Notes: generated by a model from the letters alone, not told the origin. A stretch of DNA of 64,000 nt from Nitrospira defluvii (GCA_000196815.1 FP929003.1:806001-870000); one strand, 5' to 3'. Positions 11,583 to 20,740 are shown, counted from the stretch's first letter. A program made the numbers and translations.

Positions 11583-12146
11583 ATGATGAGACGCGGTTCA
11601 ATAATATCTATGGTCGGTGCCGTCATGATGCTCTGTGGAGGGGTTTCTGCCGACGCTCGCGAGGCGTTGCCTGCCTCGCCGGCTGTGCCGATGCTTGTCG
11701 TCGAGCGCATTCCTCAGGTCGATGAAGAGGCTCCGAATTTCCTGTTGAGGGACTCCGAGGGGTTCAACGTCACACTCGATCAGTTCCGGGGGAAAGTCGT
11801 GCTCTTAAATTTCTGGGCGACCTGGTGCGGGCCCTGCAAAATCGAGATGCCGGCGATGGAGCGACTGTATCGAAGCTTCAGCCGCAAGGATTTTGAGATT
11901 CTTGCGGTCTCGACCGACGCCCAGGGTGCCGCCGTGACCCGTCCCTTTCAGCGCGAAGTCGGTTTTACCTTCCCCGTGCTCCACGACGCCGATTTTCGCA
12001 TCGGGCTTCAGTACGGGGCCCGCCAGCTCCCGATGACGTTTCTGATCGATCGCAAGGGCATCATTCGCAATCGGATTCCAGGGGCCAGAGACTGGAGTGC
12101 TCCTGCGGGGAAGCGTCTGGTTGAATCGCTGTTGCAGGGGTCCTAA
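11583..12146 (+). CDS. TlpA/ResA-family thioredoxin (second copy)
   Basis: A 187-residue thioredoxin-like protein with an N-terminal signal sequence (about residues 1-24, ending near VSADA) rather than an obvious retained anchor. The redox motif is WATWCGPC (cysteines about 82 and 85), the cis-proline region is QLPMTFLID, and the fold resembles its upstream neighbour closely (FRGKVVLLNFWATWC versus YRGKVVFLNFWATWC). It begins 5 bases after the stop of the first copy and ends 2 bases before ccdA. It is probably exported and may act in apocytochrome reduction or general periplasmic disulfide exchange. Confidence 0.92.
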   Translation: MMRRGSIISMVGAVMMLCGGVSADAREALPASPAVPMLVVERIPQVDEEAPNFLLRDSEGFNVTLDQFRGKVVLLNFWATWCGPCKIEMPAMERLYRSFSRKDFEILAVSTDAQGAAVTRPFQREVGFTFPVLHDADFRIGLQYGARQLPMTFLIDRKGIIRNRIPGARDWSAPAGKRLVESLLQGS

Positions 12147-12148
12147 GT

Positions 12149-12895
12149 ATGACCGACTCGGTGCAGTCGATTTCATTGGTTGCCGCATTCTCTGCCGGGC
12201 TGCTGTCCTTCGTGTCGCCCTGCGTGCTGCCGCTCGTCCCCTCGTACATTTCCTACATTACAGGACTTTCGATTGAACAGCTCACGGACGTTTCTGAACG
12301 GAATCGCTTCCGGAAAGCGATCATTCTGAATTCCCTGCTGTTCATCGCCGGGTTTTCGACGGTGTTTGTCGCGTTCGGGGCATCGGCCAGTCTCTTGGGG
12401 CAGGCGTTGATTACCTACCAGGAGCATCTGCGCCGGTTCGGTGGCATCGTTGTGATTATCTTCGGCCTCTATCTGCTCGGTATTTTGAATTTAAATTTTT
12501 TGAAAATGGAGCACCGGTATCAATTCCGAAACCGCCCAGCCGGGTTTTTGGGTTCGTTTCTGATCGGCATCGCGTTTGCGGCAGGCTGGACTCCTTGCGT
12601 GGGACCTGTCCTGGGGACGATCCTGCTCTATGCCAGTACGACTGAATCGATGCTCAGTGGTGTGGTCTTGCTTACGTTTTATTCGCTGGGGTTAGCGCTA
12701 CCGCTGTTTCTCACCGCGCTCGGCGTCGATCGATTTCTCAGTTACTTTAAAGAAGTGCGCGCATATCTCTGGGGTGTGTCGACGGTGAGCGGAGTGCTGC
12801 TCATTGTGGTGGGTGTCATGATCTATGCCAATTCGCTGACCATGATCACGAGTTTTCTCGAACGGTATGGGATCGGCTGGTATCTCGGTCAGTAG
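12149..12895 (+). CDS. ccdA: Cytochrome c biogenesis protein CcdA (DsbD transmembrane type)
   Basis: A 248-residue, six-helix thiol-disulfide electron carrier of the CcdA/DsbD-beta family. It passes reducing equivalents from cytoplasmic thioredoxin across the membrane to the TlpA-like proteins encoded just upstream. The paired redox cysteines are seen in SPCVLPLVPSYISYITG (helix 1) and AAGWTPCVGPVLGT (helix 4), each with the typical flanking prolines. It is the last gene of the resB operon; the next gene starts about 120 bases on. Confidence 0.95.
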   Translation: MTDSVQSISLVAAFSAGLLSFVSPCVLPLVPSYISYITGLSIEQLTDVSERNRFRKAIILNSLLFIAGFSTVFVAFGASASLLGQALITYQEHLRRFGGIVVIIFGLYLLGILNLNFLKMEHRYQFRNRPAGFLGSFLIGIAFAAGWTPCVGPVLGTILLYASTTESMLSGVVLLTFYSLGLALPLFLTALGVDRFLSYFKEVRAYLWGVSTVSGVLLIVVGVMIYANSLTMITSFLERYGIGWYLGQ

Positions 12896-13014
12896 CTCCG
12901 TCCCGTCTCTTCCTTTCCTCTCGGGCTCCCCCTTGACGTCTGCCATGCAGTGCGTGTTCTATCCATGGCTAATTCCAGGTCGGAGCTGTGTGTCTTTCAA
13001 CTGGGGGTTGAGGC

Positions 13015-14223
13015 ATGGCGGATAGACAATTGGCCACAACCTACGATGTGATTATCGTCGGAATGGGGCCGGCGGGAGCGGTTGCCGCTGCGGCTCTCTG
13101 TCGTGAGGGCTTGACCGTACTCGGTTTCGACAAGGACGCCCATCCCCGTTACAAGGTGTGCGGCGGGGGACTCTCGGCGCGTATCGACCGGCTCCTCGAG
13201 CCCGGCTTCAAATCGGTTGTCGAGCAAACGGTCAATGGGGTCCAGTTTGTCTATCGTGGGCAGGATCCGCTGCTCATTGAATCCTCCCAACCCATCGCCT
13301 ACATGGTCATGCGCGATCGTTTCGATCACTATCTTGTGCAACAAGCGATTCACGCCGGAGCTGAACTCCGGACCGGTGAGGGGGTAGTCGAGATCACTCA
13401 GAATTCCGATCGTGTGGGCGTGGTGACGCAGGAGGGGCGTTATCAGTCAAGGATGGTGATCGGTGCGGATGGCGCCAATAGTCTGGTCGCGCGGCAGCTG
13501 TTTCCCAACCGTTCCCTGTATCGGGCGCCTGCGCTTGAAAGTGAAGTGCGGCTCGGGAATAGCCGTCACTATCCGAGTGCCTCCACGATCCTTGTCGATG
13601 TGGGGGCCGCCCGTCAGGGGTATGGATGGATTTTTCCCAAGGAGAATGGCTTGTCCGTGGGGGTAGGAGAGTTTCGTCGCAAGTCGAGCGGTTTGCGTTC
13701 GACTTTCGATCGGTTTGTCAGCGATGCGCGGGGGCTGTCCGGCCGGACGGTGCCGCGGCCGATCGGGCATCCAATCCCTGCCTATTCAGATTCTGAAGGC
13801 GGGCATCGTGAGGGCATTGGCTCCCCGTTCATCAGTGGACGAGCGGCACTGGTGGGTGATGCCGGTCACTTGGTCGACCCGCTGTTCGGGGAAGGAATTT
13901 ATTATGCAGTTCGATCGGGACAGCTCGTTGCCAGTGCGATACTGGGGAATCGTCATGATCATCGCGGATCGTTAGCCGAGTATGCGGCCGCACTCGAGCG
14001 GGAGATCTTGCCGGATTTCAGAATCACAGCGAGAATCGCCCGGGTGATTTATGCCTTCCCACGACTCGGCTTCAGGCTTCTCCGCCGCTACCAGGATGTG
14101 GTGCAGTCCTATTTTGAAGTTCTGCAGGGACGTACCACGGCCGCACAATTCTTGCCCGACGCGAAGAAGCGCCTCAAGGCGTCGGTCAACGACCTGCTGC
14201 TCGAAGCATTACATCTACGATAA
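13015..14223 (+). CDS. Geranylgeranyl reductase family FAD-dependent oxidoreductase
   Basis: A 402-residue flavoprotein of the geranylgeranyl reductase/PHBH-like group. The N-terminal dinucleotide-binding motif is IIVGMGPAGAVAAAAL, followed by the family hallmark YKVCGGGLSARI; the second FAD motif is ALVGDAGHLVDPLFGEGIYYAVRSG near residue 280, and VIGADGANS lies near residue 150. Members saturate isoprenoid chains in archaeal lipids, chlorophyll and some quinones; the bacterial substrates are mostly unknown. It has its own spacing from the cytochrome operon and may form a single-gene unit. Given the isoprenoid genes elsewhere in the window, an isoprenoid substrate is plausible but not shown. 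Confidence 0.85.
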   Translation: MADRQLATTYDVIIVGMGPAGAVAAAALCREGLTVLGFDKDAHPRYKVCGGGLSARIDRLLEPGFKSVVEQTVNGVQFVYRGQDPLLIESSQPIAYMVMRDRFDHYLVQQAIHAGAELRTGEGVVEITQNSDRVGVVTQEGRYQSRMVIGADGANSLVARQLFPNRSLYRAPALESEVRLGNSRHYPSASTILVDVGAARQGYGWIFPKENGLSVGVGEFRRKSSGLRSTFDRFVSDARGLSGRTVPRPIGHPIPAYSDSEGGHREGIGSPFISGRAALVGDAGHLVDPLFGEGIYYAVRSGQLVASAILGNRHDHRGSLAEYAAALEREILPDFRITARIARVIYAFPRLGFRLLRRYQDVVQSYFEVLQGRTTAAQFLPDAKKRLKASVNDLLLEALHLR

Positions 14224-14385
14224 CAGGAAGGTGGCCCTGCTAATGGCGGTCTCACATGACACTGCCGCCTCACCGTCCCGGCGGAGCTACTCACTATTCC
14301 TCGCGCCGTCGACCTCGCGGCAGTACTGTGGGATGCCTCGTGAACGGCTTGTACATGAGTGGATGAACGGGAGGCTCGTTGCCTG

Positions 14386-15306
14386 TCAGCACCAGGCGCC
14401 GAGCCGGCAGGAAACGAAAGGCTGTCCAAGGGAGAGCGCCGGCGAATTCTTGAGGTTGGGGATGCTTGGTGGAGCAGAAGCCGCGAAGCTCGACGACGGG
14501 ACCGAGGCCGCAAGCAGCGTTGTCGAAGATTGATTCTGCGAAGTCGGTGTGTCGGTCTTGGCCGCGACGGTCGGCGCAGGTGGCGACGATTTTTTCTCCA
14601 GCTTGGCCAGCAAGCGGCGGCCATCACCCGTGTTTTCGCTGTTCGGATACTTCTCGGCTAGAAGTTGCAGCTTTTCCATTGCCCAATCATCCGCCCCGAG
14701 CTCCTGATAGGTGAGGGCCAGATAGTACAAGGCCTCCGGCGCCACCTTCTTATCCGGATAGTCTTTCATAATCTGATCGAATCGATGCGCGGCTGCCAGA
14801 TAGGAGGCACGGCGATAGTAAAACTGACCGACGAACAGGTGTGTCTGAGCGAGCCAATCGTGGCAATCGGCAATACGCTGGAGTGCCTGCGCTTCGTACT
14901 TGCTGCCGGGGAACTCCTTCCGCAGTTTTTCAAACGAGGCGATGGCCTTCTGGATCGGTTCCGGGTCCCGGTCGATCGACTTGGCCATCCGGAGATGGCT
15001 TTCCGCTAACCGGAGCTGGGCATAGACGGCCAGTTGGTGGGCCCGATGCAATTCCAGGAAATGCTGGTATTCGACGATGGCCTCGGCAAACTCCTCCTTG
15101 TCGAAGAATGCCTCGCCGCGCTTCATGATGACGTTGGGATCGTAGTTCTTCTCGATCGTGTCGCCGAGGAAGATCTGTTCATCCGTGCCGCTTACGGGTT
15201 TGGCGTCGGCGGTCGTCTTCGGTTTGCTGGAGCATCCGGCTGCAAACCATACCATACACACCATCATGGTGAGACCGACACACAACCCCCTTGAATGCCT
15301 GTGCAT
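14386..15306 (-). CDS. bamD: Outer membrane protein assembly factor BamD-like lipoprotein
   Basis: A 306-residue lipoprotein with TPR-type repeats, matching BamD/YfiO. The signal peptide ends in the lipobox FAAGC, lipidated cysteine about residue 25. The body has the usual helical repeats with YDPNVIMKRGEAFFDKEEFAEAI, YAQLRLAESH, EFPGSKYEAQALQRIADCH and LVGQFYYRRASYLAA. The C-terminal 70 residues are Ser/Pro/Ala-rich low-complexity sequence absent from most BamD proteins. BamD joins BamA in inserting beta-barrels in the outer membrane, and the window encodes several barrel proteins. It is divergent from the FabH-type gene. Confidence 0.88.
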   Translation of the reverse strand: MHRHSRGLCVGLTMMVCMVWFAAGCSSKPKTTADAKPVSGTDEQIFLGDTIEKNYDPNVIMKRGEAFFDKEEFAEAIVEYQHFLELHRAHQLAVYAQLRLAESHLRMAKSIDRDPEPIQKAIASFEKLRKEFPGSKYEAQALQRIADCHDWLAQTHLFVGQFYYRRASYLAAAHRFDQIMKDYPDKKVAPEALYYLALTYQELGADDWAMEKLQLLAEKYPNSENTGDGRRLLAKLEKKSSPPAPTVAAKTDTPTSQNQSSTTLLAASVPSSSFAASAPPSIPNLKNSPALSLGQPFVSCRLGAWC

Positions 15307-15511
15307 CCAGCGACTCCTTCGGTGAATACTCGAAACATGGACTGATCGTAACTACACAATTTTTCTAGCAGATCGGGAGGCGAAAAGCAACGAATTCGGC
15401 TTGTGGAGGTTGACCCTCCTGGGTCCGGGTCCTATAATCTCGCCGCATCTTGTGAGACCGTCTGACGGCTGATCCCTGACGGTCTTCAACGACGAGTGAG
15501 TTAGGAACCTC

Positions 15512-16504
15512 GTGAAGCGCAGTCGCATTGTCGGAACCGGTTCGTATGTCCCCTCCCGGGTTGTAGACAACCAGGAGGTAGCGGCTCCGCTCGGCCTGGA
15601 TCCGGACCAGATTGTGGCCTTAACCGGGATTCGGACCAGGCATTGGGTAGAGCAGGGCCAGGCGTCGTCGGACTTGGCGGTGGTCGCCGGGCAACGTGCG
15701 TGCGAGGCGGCCGGGATGACGCCACAGTCTGTCGATGCGATTCTTGTTTCAACGACCTCCCCCGACAGCGCCTTTCCCTCGACGGCGTGCCATGTCCAAC
15801 GTGCGCTGGGCGTGAATCCGGTCATGGCATTCGACCTGTCGGCTTCCTGCTCGGGGTTTCTCTATGGGGTATCGATGGCGGATGTCATGATTCGGAGCGG
15901 GCAGGTTCGCTCCTGCCTGGTCATTGCCGCCGAGGTGAAATCACGGTCTCTCGATGCGAGGGACAGAGAGACCGCCCTGCTCTTCGGTGATGGAGCCGGA
16001 GCGGTGCTGGTTGTGCAGGAGGACTCGGCCCAACCGGACGCGCCGGGCATCCTTGGTGTGCGCCTCCATGCCGACGGCTCGGGCCATGGCCTGATTACGA
16101 TTCCCGCCGGGGGGTCGCGGAAGCCCGTCGGGGTGGACACCGTCCGTGCGAGCGAGCACATGCTGCGTATGCAAGGCCGCGCGGTGTTTCGATCGGCGGT
16201 ACGTCGCCTGGAGCAGGCAATGATCGATCTCTTGAAGGAATTCGGACTGGCGGCCGGCGATGTGACAAGGGTCATTGCCCATCAGGCCAATGCGCGGATC
16301 TTGGAGCAGCTGCGTCGTCGTCTCGGCCTCTCGCCGGAGGCGGTCTATTCGGTGATCGAACAGTATGGGAATACATCGTCGGCCTCCCTGCCGATCGCGC
16401 TGGATCAGGCGGTTCGGACACAGCGACTTGCGGCAGGGGATCTGGTGTTGTTGGGCGCATTCGGCGGGGGCTTGACCTGGGCGACAGGACTGGTGCGCTG
16501 GTAA
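15512..16504 (+). CDS. fabH: Beta-ketoacyl-ACP synthase III family protein
   Basis: A 330-residue FabH-family condensing enzyme. The GTG start at 15512 is supported by AGGAA about 5 bases upstream and by the family beginning RIVGTGSYVPSRVVDN. The catalytic triad is complete: Cys113 in LSASCSGFLYG, His257 in IAHQANARI and Asn287 in EQYGNTSSAS. FabH condenses acetyl-CoA with malonyl-ACP to start fatty acid synthesis; close relatives act on other acyl groups. It stands alone, without plsX, fabD or acpP nearby, so a role outside the main fatty acid operon is possible. Confidence 0.88.
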   Translation: MKRSRIVGTGSYVPSRVVDNQEVAAPLGLDPDQIVALTGIRTRHWVEQGQASSDLAVVAGQRACEAAGMTPQSVDAILVSTTSPDSAFPSTACHVQRALGVNPVMAFDLSASCSGFLYGVSMADVMIRSGQVRSCLVIAAEVKSRSLDARDRETALLFGDGAGAVLVVQEDSAQPDAPGILGVRLHADGSGHGLITIPAGGSRKPVGVDTVRASEHMLRMQGRAVFRSAVRRLEQAMIDLLKEFGLAAGDVTRVIAHQANARILEQLRRRLGLSPEAVYSVIEQYGNTSSASLPIALDQAVRTQRLAAGDLVLLGAFGGGLTWATGLVRW

Positions 16505-16528
16505 TCCCTCGCAGCTAGAAAGGACGTT

Positions 16529-17146
16529 ATGTTCGGTCTCATTCCTCGGGAAGAAGCGTTTTTCGATTTGTTCAAGAATGCGGCGCACAACATGATCGAG
16601 GGGAGTCGTCTTCTGAAAGACATGACGGAGGATTTCCGGAATCCCGTCGAAAAGGCCAAACGCATCAAGGACGTTGAGCATGTCGGGGACGGTATTACCC
16701 ATGAGATTGCCAGGAAGCTGAACCAGACATTCATCACGCCCATTGACCGGGAGGATATTCATGATCTCGCGAGTGCCCTCGACGATATCCTGGATGTGGT
16801 CGAAGCCATCGCCGACCGATTTGTCCTCTACAAGGTGACGGCGCCCACCGAGTCGGCGATCCGTCTGGCGAACGTGTTGTATCAGGCGGCAGTGGAGGTC
16901 GGGGCGACCGTGGACTTGCTGGGCAAGTCGCACCAGGCCGTCACGGAGTGCAGCGTGCGGGTCAATAGCTTGGAGAACGAAGCCGACCGCATTTCCCGCG
17001 ATGCCATCTCTCTGCTGTTCGAGAAGGAGACGGACCCGATCGCCGTGATCAAATGGAAAGAGATCTACGAAAACTTCGAAGCGGGGACGGATCGGTGCGA
17101 AGATGTCGCCAATATTCTTGAGCGCATCGCGCTCAAGCACACGTGA
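16529..17146 (+). CDS. DUF47 (PhoU-like) family protein, phosphate transport accessory
   Basis: A 205-residue all-helical protein of the DUF47/TIGR00153 family, distant relatives of PhoU. Its beginning, FGLIPREEAFFDLFKNAAHN, and the segment IDREDIHDLASALDDILDVVEAIADR are diagnostic. AAAGGA lies 6 bases before the start. Such genes almost always precede pit, as here (64 bases to the next start), and the product is thought to regulate Pit activity. No enzymatic motif is seen. Confidence 0.92.
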   Translation: MFGLIPREEAFFDLFKNAAHNMIEGSRLLKDMTEDFRNPVEKAKRIKDVEHVGDGITHEIARKLNQTFITPIDREDIHDLASALDDILDVVEAIADRFVLYKVTAPTESAIRLANVLYQAAVEVGATVDLLGKSHQAVTECSVRVNSLENEADRISRDAISLLFEKETDPIAVIKWKEIYENFEAGTDRCEDVANILERIALKHT

Positions 17147-17209
17147 GCGTCCTCCGCGTCTCCCTCGACACCACTCCTGATCACTATTCAAGGGTAGGAA
17201 TCGGCATTC

Positions 17210-18202
17210 ATGGCTGAATTGAGCGGGTTGTTGTTGGTCGTCGTGATTCTGGCATTGCTCTTTGATTTTTCCAACGGCTGGCACGACAGCGCCAATGCCA
17301 TTGCGACCGTGGTATCGACGCGCGTGGTAAGTCCGTCCACAGCTGTGCTGGTGGCGGGCGTGCTCAATGTGGCCGGGGCGTTCATGTCGACTGCCGTCGC
17401 CAAGATGGTGGGAACCGGGATCGTGGATCCGCAGTCGGTGACGCAGGCGGTGGTGGCCTCGGCATTGGCCGGGGCGATTGTGTGGAATTTTCTGACCCTG
17501 TTACTGGGACTTCCGACCAGCTCCTCGCATGCGCTGATCGGGGGGCTGGTCGGTGCTGCGCTGACCCACGGCGGCACGGCGGCCGTCAAGTTCTCAGGCC
17601 TGCGCTCGGTGCTTGAGGCGATGGTGTTGTCGCCGTTTTTCGGGTTTGCCATCGGACTGGTGCTGATGGTGATCCTGAGTTGGGTCTTTTTCCGGGTGCC
17701 GCGCGCCCTGGCCTTGCGGCTGTTCTCACGCATGCAGCTGGTCTCGGCCAGTTTCATGGCATTCAGCCACGGGGCAAACGATGCGCAGAAAGCCATGGGC
17801 ATCATCACGCTGGCGTTGGTGTCCGCCGGAGTGCTTCCTACTGCGGAGGTGCCCACCTGGGTGATCGGTTCCTGCGCCCTGGCGATGGGGCTCGGCACGG
17901 CGGTCGGCGGGTGGCGGATCGTTCGTACCCTCGGCATGCGAATCGTGAAATTAGAACCGGTCCATGGCTTCGCGGCTGAAACCGGAGCCGCCATTGTGCT
18001 GCTGGCGACCGCTCATATAGGCCTGCCGGTCAGCACGACCCATACCATCACCTCCACCGTCATGGGTGTCGGGGCGGTCAAGCGGCTCTCGGCGGTGCGA
18101 TGGGGTGTGACCAGGCGGATCCTGTCGGCATGGCTCTTCACGCTGCCGGGGGCTGCGCTGCTGGCGACTATCTGCTACCTGTTTCTGTCGAAACTGCAGT
18201 AG
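17210..18202 (+). CDS. pit: Inorganic phosphate transporter, Pit family
   Basis: A 330-residue polytopic PiT-family transporter for phosphate (as a metal-phosphate complex) driven by an ion gradient. Both internal signature repeats are present: FDFSNGWHDSANAIATVVSTRV near the N terminus and SHGANDAQKAMGIITLAL near residue 185, together with GLPTSSSHALIGGLVGAAL and GLPVSTTHTITSTVMGVG. About ten hydrophobic segments are apparent. It is the second gene after the DUF47 gene. Its last 35 bases overlap the 3' end of the convergent histidine kinase gene. Confidence 0.96.
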   Translation: MAELSGLLLVVVILALLFDFSNGWHDSANAIATVVSTRVVSPSTAVLVAGVLNVAGAFMSTAVAKMVGTGIVDPQSVTQAVVASALAGAIVWNFLTLLLGLPTSSSHALIGGLVGAALTHGGTAAVKFSGLRSVLEAMVLSPFFGFAIGLVLMVILSWVFFRVPRALALRLFSRMQLVSASFMAFSHGANDAQKAMGIITLALVSAGVLPTAEVPTWVIGSCALAMGLGTAVGGWRIVRTLGMRIVKLEPVHGFAAETGAAIVLLATAHIGLPVSTTHTITSTVMGVGAVKRLSAVRWGVTRRILSAWLFTLPGAALLATICYLFLSKLQ

Positions 18203-20027
18203 ACGAGTCCTGCGCGACGGGGAGGTGGACCACGAATCGACTCCCTCTGGGCGTATTACCTTCTACCCAGACCTGCCCGCTATGGGCTTCCACGATATGC
18301 TTGACGATGGCGAGGCCCAACCCGGTCCCGCCGAGTTCGCGCGAGCGGGCTTTATCGACCCGGTAGAATCGCTCGAAGACACGCGGCCGGTCCGCTTCAG
18401 GGATGCCGATTCCTGAGTCGGCCACGACGATCTCGATCATCGGGCGGGGTGTCGCTGCCCGCATGTGTGTGGCATTGCGGATGGCCATGGAGATCCGTCC
18501 CTGATCCGGGGTGTATTTCACCGCGTTTTCGAGCAGGTTGATGAAGACCTGTACCAGCCGTTCCTCGTCACCCTCGACCACCCAATATTCGTCCGGAAGC
18601 GACAACTCGATCGTGTGATGCTTCTTGTCCGCGAGGGGTTTGATCACTGCCACGGTGCGTTCCAATAACGCGCGCAAATCGACCGGTTCACGGCGGAACA
18701 GCACCTGTCCGGACTCAATTTGCGATAACTGCAGCAGGTCATCCAGGATCAGATTGAGCCGGTTGCTCTGGCGCATGATGATTTCCAGGAAGGCCGTCGC
18801 CGTCGCCGGCTCGTCTTTGCCTCCATCCAGCAACGCCTCGACATAGCCCTTGATGGACGTCAGCGGCGTGCGCAGTTCGTGCGACACGTTGGCGACGAAA
18901 TCTTTCCGGATTTTTTCCAGCCGGCGCAGTTCCGTGATGTCGTGAAACACAAACACGGCGCAGGCTTCCTGCTCGCGGCTGCCTCCGGCGATCGAGGCTT
19001 CGACCCGCAGGCATCGCCCGCTGGGTGAGAGGGTGATTTCGCCGCCTTGCCCGGATCGGGTCTGCAGCACGGAGGAGACAAGGGCGGTGAGCCCTTCGTG
19101 GCGGATGAGTTCGGCATAGTGCCGGCCCCGCGATTCCGTCAGTTCCAGAGAGAACATCCGTTCCAGCGCCGGATTCACCTGGACGACGGTGCCGCGATAG
19201 TCCAGCACCATGACGCCCTCGACCATGGCGATCAACATAGCCAACAGTTGCGCGCGGTCGTCCGAAACCTCTTTGATTTTGGTTTCCAGCTGGTCGGTCA
19301 TCTCGTTGAGGGTCTGCGCGAGCAGGCCGACTTCGTCCGTCGAGGAGACCACCAGTCGGACGCCGGGCGTCCCGCCGGCAAGTTGGCGGGCGGCGGCGGC
19401 CATCTCTGAGAGCGGTTTTGTGAGATTGCGCGACACCCAGAGGCTCAAGGTCATGGCCAGCAGGAAGGCCGCGCCGAACGCCGTCGCTAAGTCCTGCTGA
19501 ATGTGCCGCACGCGCTCATCGATCGAGGTCAGCGGAAGCCCGAGTCTGATAACGGGAATGCTGGGCTGCGCCGGCGTCGAGGCCGACAGCAGGCGGGCGA
19601 CATAATACGTGCGTTCTCCCGTGGTCTGGCTGGCCCGGATATCCATCCCGCGTCCCGATCTCAGGGCCTGCGCGACTTCCGGCCGCGAGAGATGGTTTTC
19701 GACGTGAGCCAGCCCTTCGGTCGGCACGGCACTGTCGGCGACGACGGTGCCGTCCTGCCTGATCACGGTGATGCGGAGGTGAGCCTGCTGGCTGAGATCG
19801 CGAACGGTGGCGTGGAGCAGGGAGCCTGGTACGGTCGATCCGGACTGATCGAATAACGGCCGGAGGGTCATGGCGGCCAAGCCGCTGCTGGTCTCCAGCG
19901 TCTCCGCCATGCGGCTGAGTTCGGTTTGCTCCACCGAGCGGATGACCAGCCACCCCGCGACGGCCAAGCCGACGAAGACGGCGGCGAGGGTGCCCAGGGC
20001 GACTTTCCACCGGATGCCGAGGTTCAT
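18168..20027 (-). CDS. phoR: PhoR-type membrane sensor histidine kinase
   Basis: A 619-residue sensor kinase. ATG at 20027 is chosen as start because it overlaps the stop of the response-regulator gene (ATGA) and begins a clean membrane anchor. Layout: transmembrane segment 7-30, periplasmic domain 31-175, transmembrane segment about 178-200, HAMP 200-253, PAS 258-370, HisKA with phosphorylated His383 in VSHELRTPLTSIKGY, and a HATPase domain with NLLENAVKYTPDQG, DSGIGIPEADRPRVFERFYR and GGTGLGLAIVKHIVEAHSG. It is coded with a PhoB-type regulator and faces a Pit phosphate transporter, so phosphate sensing is likely; the ligand is inferred from context only. Confidence 0.9.
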   Translation of the reverse strand: MNLGIRWKVALGTLAAVFVGLAVAGWLVIRSVEQTELSRMAETLETSSGLAAMTLRPLFDQSGSTVPGSLLHATVRDLSQQAHLRITVIRQDGTVVADSAVPTEGLAHVENHLSRPEVAQALRSGRGMDIRASQTTGERTYYVARLLSASTPAQPSIPVIRLGLPLTSIDERVRHIQQDLATAFGAAFLLAMTLSLWVSRNLTKPLSEMAAAARQLAGGTPGVRLVVSSTDEVGLLAQTLNEMTDQLETKIKEVSDDRAQLLAMLIAMVEGVMVLDYRGTVVQVNPALERMFSLELTESRGRHYAELIRHEGLTALVSSVLQTRSGQGGEITLSPSGRCLRVEASIAGGSREQEACAVFVFHDITELRRLEKIRKDFVANVSHELRTPLTSIKGYVEALLDGGKDEPATATAFLEIIMRQSNRLNLILDDLLQLSQIESGQVLFRREPVDLRALLERTVAVIKPLADKKHHTIELSLPDEYWVVEGDEERLVQVFINLLENAVKYTPDQGRISMAIRNATHMRAATPRPMIEIVVADSGIGIPEADRPRVFERFYRVDKARSRELGGTGLGLAIVKHIVEAHSGQVWVEGNTPRGSRFVVHLPVAQDSSTAVSTETGSR

Positions 20028-20740
20028 GCAGGTACGTCGGATTCGCGGAGTTTGTATCCGAGCGATTTGATCGAAATGATGGCGTCGTCCAGAAGCGGAA
20101 GTTTTTGTTTGAGCCGGCGCACGTGGACATCGACCGTGCGGGTGGTGCCGTAGTAGTCGTACCCCCACACGGCGCTGAGCAGCACGTCGCGCGTCAGCAC
20201 CCGCCCGATGTTGCGCAGCAGGTGTTCCAGCAGGCCGAACTCTTTGGCCGTGAGCGCGACTTCCTGTCCATCCAGCCGGACTTCATGCCGCGAGAGATCC
20301 ACGGTCAAGGGGCCGTAGTGATATTGCGTCTGGGGGCTGTTCGCGTTCCGTTCCAGCCGTCGGAGAAGCGCCTTGACGCGCGCCACCAGCGCCTTGGGGC
20401 TGAAGGGTTTGGTGACGTAGTCGTCGGCGCCCAGTTCGAGGCCGATGACCGTGTCGGATTCCTCCGCTTTGGCGGTCAGCATCAGAATGGGAAGCAGGGC
20501 GGTCTCTTGATTGAGCCGGATTCGTTTGCAGACTTCCAGCCCGTCCAGCTCAGGCAACATGAGGTCGAGAATGATCAGGTCGGGATGCTCGGCTTTGACC
20601 TGGCGGAGCCCCTCTGTGCCGGTCATGGCGGAGACGGTGCGGAACCCTTCCTTCTCCAGATAGAGCTTGACGAGTTGGAGAATATCCTTCTCATCTTCGA
20701 CGATCAGGATTTTTTTATGTGTCGTTGAGGAGGGAGGCAT
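20024..20740 (-). CDS. phoB: PhoB/OmpR-family response regulator
   Basis: A 238-residue two-domain response regulator. The start at 20740 is preferred over a longer in-frame start because GGGAGA lies 8 bases upstream. Receiver domain: acidic pocket VEDEKD, phosphorylated Asp59 in LIILDLMLPELDG, and KPFSPKALVARVKALLRR. The C-terminal winged helix shows RVLTRDVLLSAVWGYDYYGT followed by RTVDVHVRRLKQKL, typical of PhoB. The gene overlaps the kinase gene by 4 bases, so they form one unit. Assignment to the phosphate regulon rests on sequence resemblance and the adjacent pit genes; no Pho box was identified with confidence. Confidence 0.9.
   Translation of the reverse strand: MPPSSTTHKKILIVEDEKDILQLVKLYLEKEGFRTVSAMTGTEGLRQVKAEHPDLIILDLMLPELDGLEVCKRIRLNQETALLPILMLTAKAEESDTVIGLELGADDYVTKPFSPKALVARVKALLRRLERNANSPQTQYHYGPLTVDLSRHEVRLDGQEVALTAKEFGLLEHLLRNIGRVLTRDVLLSAVWGYDYYGTTRTVDVHVRRLKQKLPLLDDAIISIKSLGYKLRESDVPA

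Noticed and set aside
15941-17284. 447-codon minus-strand frame over fabH and the DUF47 gene
   Set aside because: It runs across two clear genes in antisense and has no family features.
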